Shown here: piece after piece, positions 35,892 through 37,641 of the stretch
How the letters are laid out: the number at the start of each line of letters is the position of its first letter
How positions within the stretch are numbered: the stretch's first letter is position 1
Source of the DNA: Erythrobacter sp. ANT-B3C2
Lineage (GTDB): Bacteria; Pseudomonadota; Alphaproteobacteria; Sphingomonadales; Sphingomonadaceae
Assembly: GCA_001683845.1 (NCBI GenBank)
Contig: LXQI01000036.1
Span: 33,017 to 70,657, forward strand
Direction: 5' to 3'
DNA: 37,641 bases
The notes under the pieces: model-generated
The model's database searches: none
What the model saw: the letters and a program-made list of their open reading frames with translations, nothing else
Told to the model about the DNA's origin: nothing
Program-made: the position numbers and the translations under genes

Positions 35892-36331
35892 TCGGGCACC
35901 TCTAGTCCGGCGCCCTGCCAGCGCGCAACGGTGCCGGCAATCGCCTCCGTCCGGTAGCGGGGCAGCGCGCTGGTATCCAGCCACGCCTCAAGCATGCTTT
36001 CCGCTCCGCCATGCGCCACCGGCACGAAGGTGCAGGGGGCGTCGAAGCTGCCCAGCATCAAGTCCATGTCCTCTCCATCGAGCGTGGCATAGCCGAGCGG
36101 GCTGCCGCATTGCGAGCAGAACAGGCGTCGCGCGATGGGCGAGCTTTGCCAGGCATCGGGCGGCCGCTCCCACGACACCGCCGTGGGATGCACCTGGACG
36201 ATCGCCGCCGCGAAGCCACCCGTCGCGCGACGGCACATGCGGCAGTGGCACAGGCCAGCCTCGTCACTCTCGATCCGGGCCGAATAGCGAACGCGGCCGC
36301 ACTGGCAGCCGCCGGTCAGGAGCTTGCTCAT
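35888..36331 (-). CDS. GFA/CENP-V family zinc protein
   Basis: 147 residues. The GFA zinc-binding cysteines are present: CQC (C9, C11), CHCRMC (C28, C30, C33) and CSQCG (C72, C75). The family is annotated after glutathione-dependent formaldehyde-activating enzyme, but the activity of most members is unknown. It is coupled by a GTGA overlap to the downstream hydrolase, which hints at a shared small-molecule (perhaps thioester or aldehyde) pathway; that is only inference. Confidence 0.88.
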   Translation of the reverse strand: MSKLLTGGCQCGRVRYSARIESDEAGLCHCRMCRRATGGFAAAIVQVHPTAVSWERPPDAWQSSPIARRLFCSQCGSPLGYATLDGEDMDLMLGSFDAPCTFVPVAHGGAESMLEAWLDTSALPRYRTEAIAGTVARWQGAGLEVPE

Positions 36332-36451
36332 CGCGCCTGACTAGCCGTTGGCGCGGAGGTGGGGAAGCGTGCCGTAGCAAGCAGCTGCCCCCTCGCTTGC
36401 GGGAATCCCGGAGCTTGTGAGGCGGACGCTCAAACAGCCAGCGCCCCGCCC

Positions 36452-37477
36452 TCAGCCCTTCTTCAGGTGCCGCCGACCCAGCAATTCGGCGATCTGCACC
36501 GCATTGAGCGCAGCGCCTTTCCGCAGGTTGTCGGAGACGCACCACAGCGTCAGGCCTGAATCCACTGTCGGGTCTTCGCGCACGCGGCTGATGTAAGTCG
36601 CGCCGTCACCGGCGGCCTCGACGGGGGTGACGTATCCGCCGTCTTCCCGCTTGTCGACCAGCATGCAGCCGGGTGCTTCGCGGAGAATATCCTGAGCCTC
36701 CTTGGCGCTGATCTCGCGCTCGAACTCGATGTTGATCGCCTCGGAATGGCCGACGAATACCGGCACCCGTACGCAGGTGGCGTTCACCTTGATCTTGGGG
36801 TCGAGGATCTTCTTGGTCTCGACCACCATCTTCCACTCTTCCTTGGTCGAGCCATCGTCCATGAAGCTGTCGATGTGGGGGATCACGTTGAAGGCGATCT
36901 GCTTGGTGAACTTGGTCGGTTCCAGCTTGTCGCCCACAAAGATCGCGCGGCTCTGCTCGAACAGCTCGTCCATCCCGGCCTTCCCGGCACCCGAGACCGA
37001 TTGGTAAGTGCTCACGATCACGCGCCTGATGCCAGCCGCATCGTGCAGCGGCTTCAATACCACCACCATCTGCGCGGTGGAGCAATTGGGGTTGGCGATG
37101 ATGTTACGCGCCTTGTAGCCGTCGATCGCGTCGGGGTTCACCTCGGGCACGATCAGCGGCACGTCGGGGTCCATGCGGTAGAGCGAGGAATTGTCGATCA
37201 CCACGCAGCCCGCCGCCGCAGCCCTGGGCACATATTCGCGCGCCACGTCCGAACCGGCGGCGAACAGCGCGATGTCCCAGCCGGCGAAATCAAAATGGTC
37301 GATGTTGCGGCACTTGAGCATCTTGCCGCTATCGCCCAGCTCGATCTCCATGTTGGTGGAGCGCGAGGAGGCGATCGCCGCCACCTCGTCCATTGGGAAC
37401 TCGCGCTCGGCCAGAATCGCGAGGATCTCGCGCCCGACATTGCCCGTCGCGCCCACCACCGCCACCCGATAACCCAT
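36452..37477 (-). CDS. asd: Aspartate-semialdehyde dehydrogenase
   Basis: 341 residues from ATG 37477 (MGYRVAVVGATGNVGRE). The NADP loop is GATGNVG (9-15), the catalytic cysteine C132 in NPNCSTAQM, and the substrate region YQSVSGAGKAGMDEL. The C-terminal part includes VRVPVFVGHSEAINIE with the conserved Arg and His. It makes aspartate semialdehyde for lysine, diaminopimelate, threonine and methionine. It lies 120 nt upstream of the GFA gene with no clear terminator between. Confidence 0.97.
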   Translation of the reverse strand: MGYRVAVVGATGNVGREILAILAEREFPMDEVAAIASSRSTNMEIELGDSGKMLKCRNIDHFDFAGWDIALFAAGSDVAREYVPRAAAAGCVVIDNSSLYRMDPDVPLIVPEVNPDAIDGYKARNIIANPNCSTAQMVVVLKPLHDAAGIRRVIVSTYQSVSGAGKAGMDELFEQSRAIFVGDKLEPTKFTKQIAFNVIPHIDSFMDDGSTKEEWKMVVETKKILDPKIKVNATCVRVPVFVGHSEAINIEFEREISAKEAQDILREAPGCMLVDKREDGGYVTPVEAAGDGATYISRVREDPTVDSGLTLWCVSDNLRKGAALNAVQIAELLGRRHLKKG

Positions 37478-37596
37478 CTGCTCACTCCACGCCTGCCATC
37501 CAGGCCGCGCGGATAGCGGATCGGGCGGCGCACGCAACGAAGTTGCAACCCACCGCGCAAAAGGCGAGCTACTGGGTAGGTGTTTAGTCCCACGCT

Positions 37597-37619
37597 GTGG
37601 TGATACGGTGGATCACCAC
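37597..37619. promoter_or_regulatory. Perfect inverted repeat before the gene at the right edge
   Basis: GTGGTGAT (37597-37604), 7-nt spacer, ATCACCAC (37612-37619). It ends 17 nt before the ATG at 37637. The form is that of a dimeric repressor operator, or a leader hairpin that could affect translation. Confidence 0.55.
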
Positions 37620-37636
37620 GAGTGGCGGGAGCAGCT

Positions 37637-37641
37637 ATGGG
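37637..37641 (+). CDS. Start of a further gene cut by the window edge
   Basis: ATG at 37637-37639 preceded by GGGAG about 6 nt upstream; only the first codon is visible, so the product cannot be named. Confidence 0.4.

Overview
The window is about 37.6 kb of GC-rich bacterial chromosome. It almost certainly comes from an alphaproteobacterium of the Sphingomonadales type (Sphingomonas/Erythrobacter/Novosphingobium-like). This is inferred from the ChvI-ChvG-HprK-RapZ-EIIA-HPr gene order, the adrenodoxin-type ferredoxin and matching reductase, a DUF3597 gene, an alphaproteobacterial-type LexA box, candidate EcfG-type promoters and uniformly high GC3. Most of it is core chromosome. I see no tRNA or rRNA gene, IS element, CRISPR array or prophage.

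Layout. 1-2.3 kb (-): 2Fe-2S ferredoxin (cut by the window edge) behind two tandem cysteine desulfurases, with a divergent alpha/beta hydrolase (2.4-3.0 kb, +). 3.1-3.8 kb: a 67-residue membrane protein (-) and a DUF3597 gene (+). 3.9-9.3 kb (+): envelope-stress two-component system ChvI/ChvG, short HPr kinase, RapZ, mannose-family EIIA, HPr and a SpoU RNA methyltransferase, forming a regulatory PTS without sugar permeases. 9.27-10.04 kb: no convincing gene, but a short degenerate tandem repeat. 10.0-12.8 kb (-): SH3-like lipoprotein, RmuC (with an SOS-box match just upstream) and a DUF1622 membrane protein. 13.0-20.8 kb (-): peptide deformylase, DNA ligase LigA, a lipoprotein, RecN, BamD and LepA. 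21.0-22.3 kb (+): ferredoxin/NADP reductase, a plausible partner for the ferredoxin at the left edge.

22.3-25.1 kb (-) is the accessory part. It holds a 599-residue protein with an N-terminal SLOG-like Rossmann domain and two membrane modules resembling SLATT effectors, followed upstream by an Mrr-type restriction endonuclease. Both sit directly behind dnaN and look like a small defence insertion in a housekeeping run (ldcA-fabD-fabG-dnaN, 25.1-29.0 kb, -). This is the best candidate for an undescribed system.

29.0-33.1 kb (+): a MurC/Mpl-like Mur ligase divergent from an LD-carboxypeptidase (murein recycling), a small ion-channel-like protein with a degenerate filter, the rpsF-rpsR-rplI operon with a terminator, and a hemerythrin-domain protein. 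A strong bidirectional terminator separates this from the - strand genes at 33.2-37.5 kb: a secreted M2 (ACE-like) dipeptidyl carboxypeptidase, an alpha/beta hydrolase, a GFA/CENP-V zinc protein and aspartate-semialdehyde dehydrogenase. The window ends at the first codon of another + strand gene preceded by a perfect 8-bp inverted repeat.
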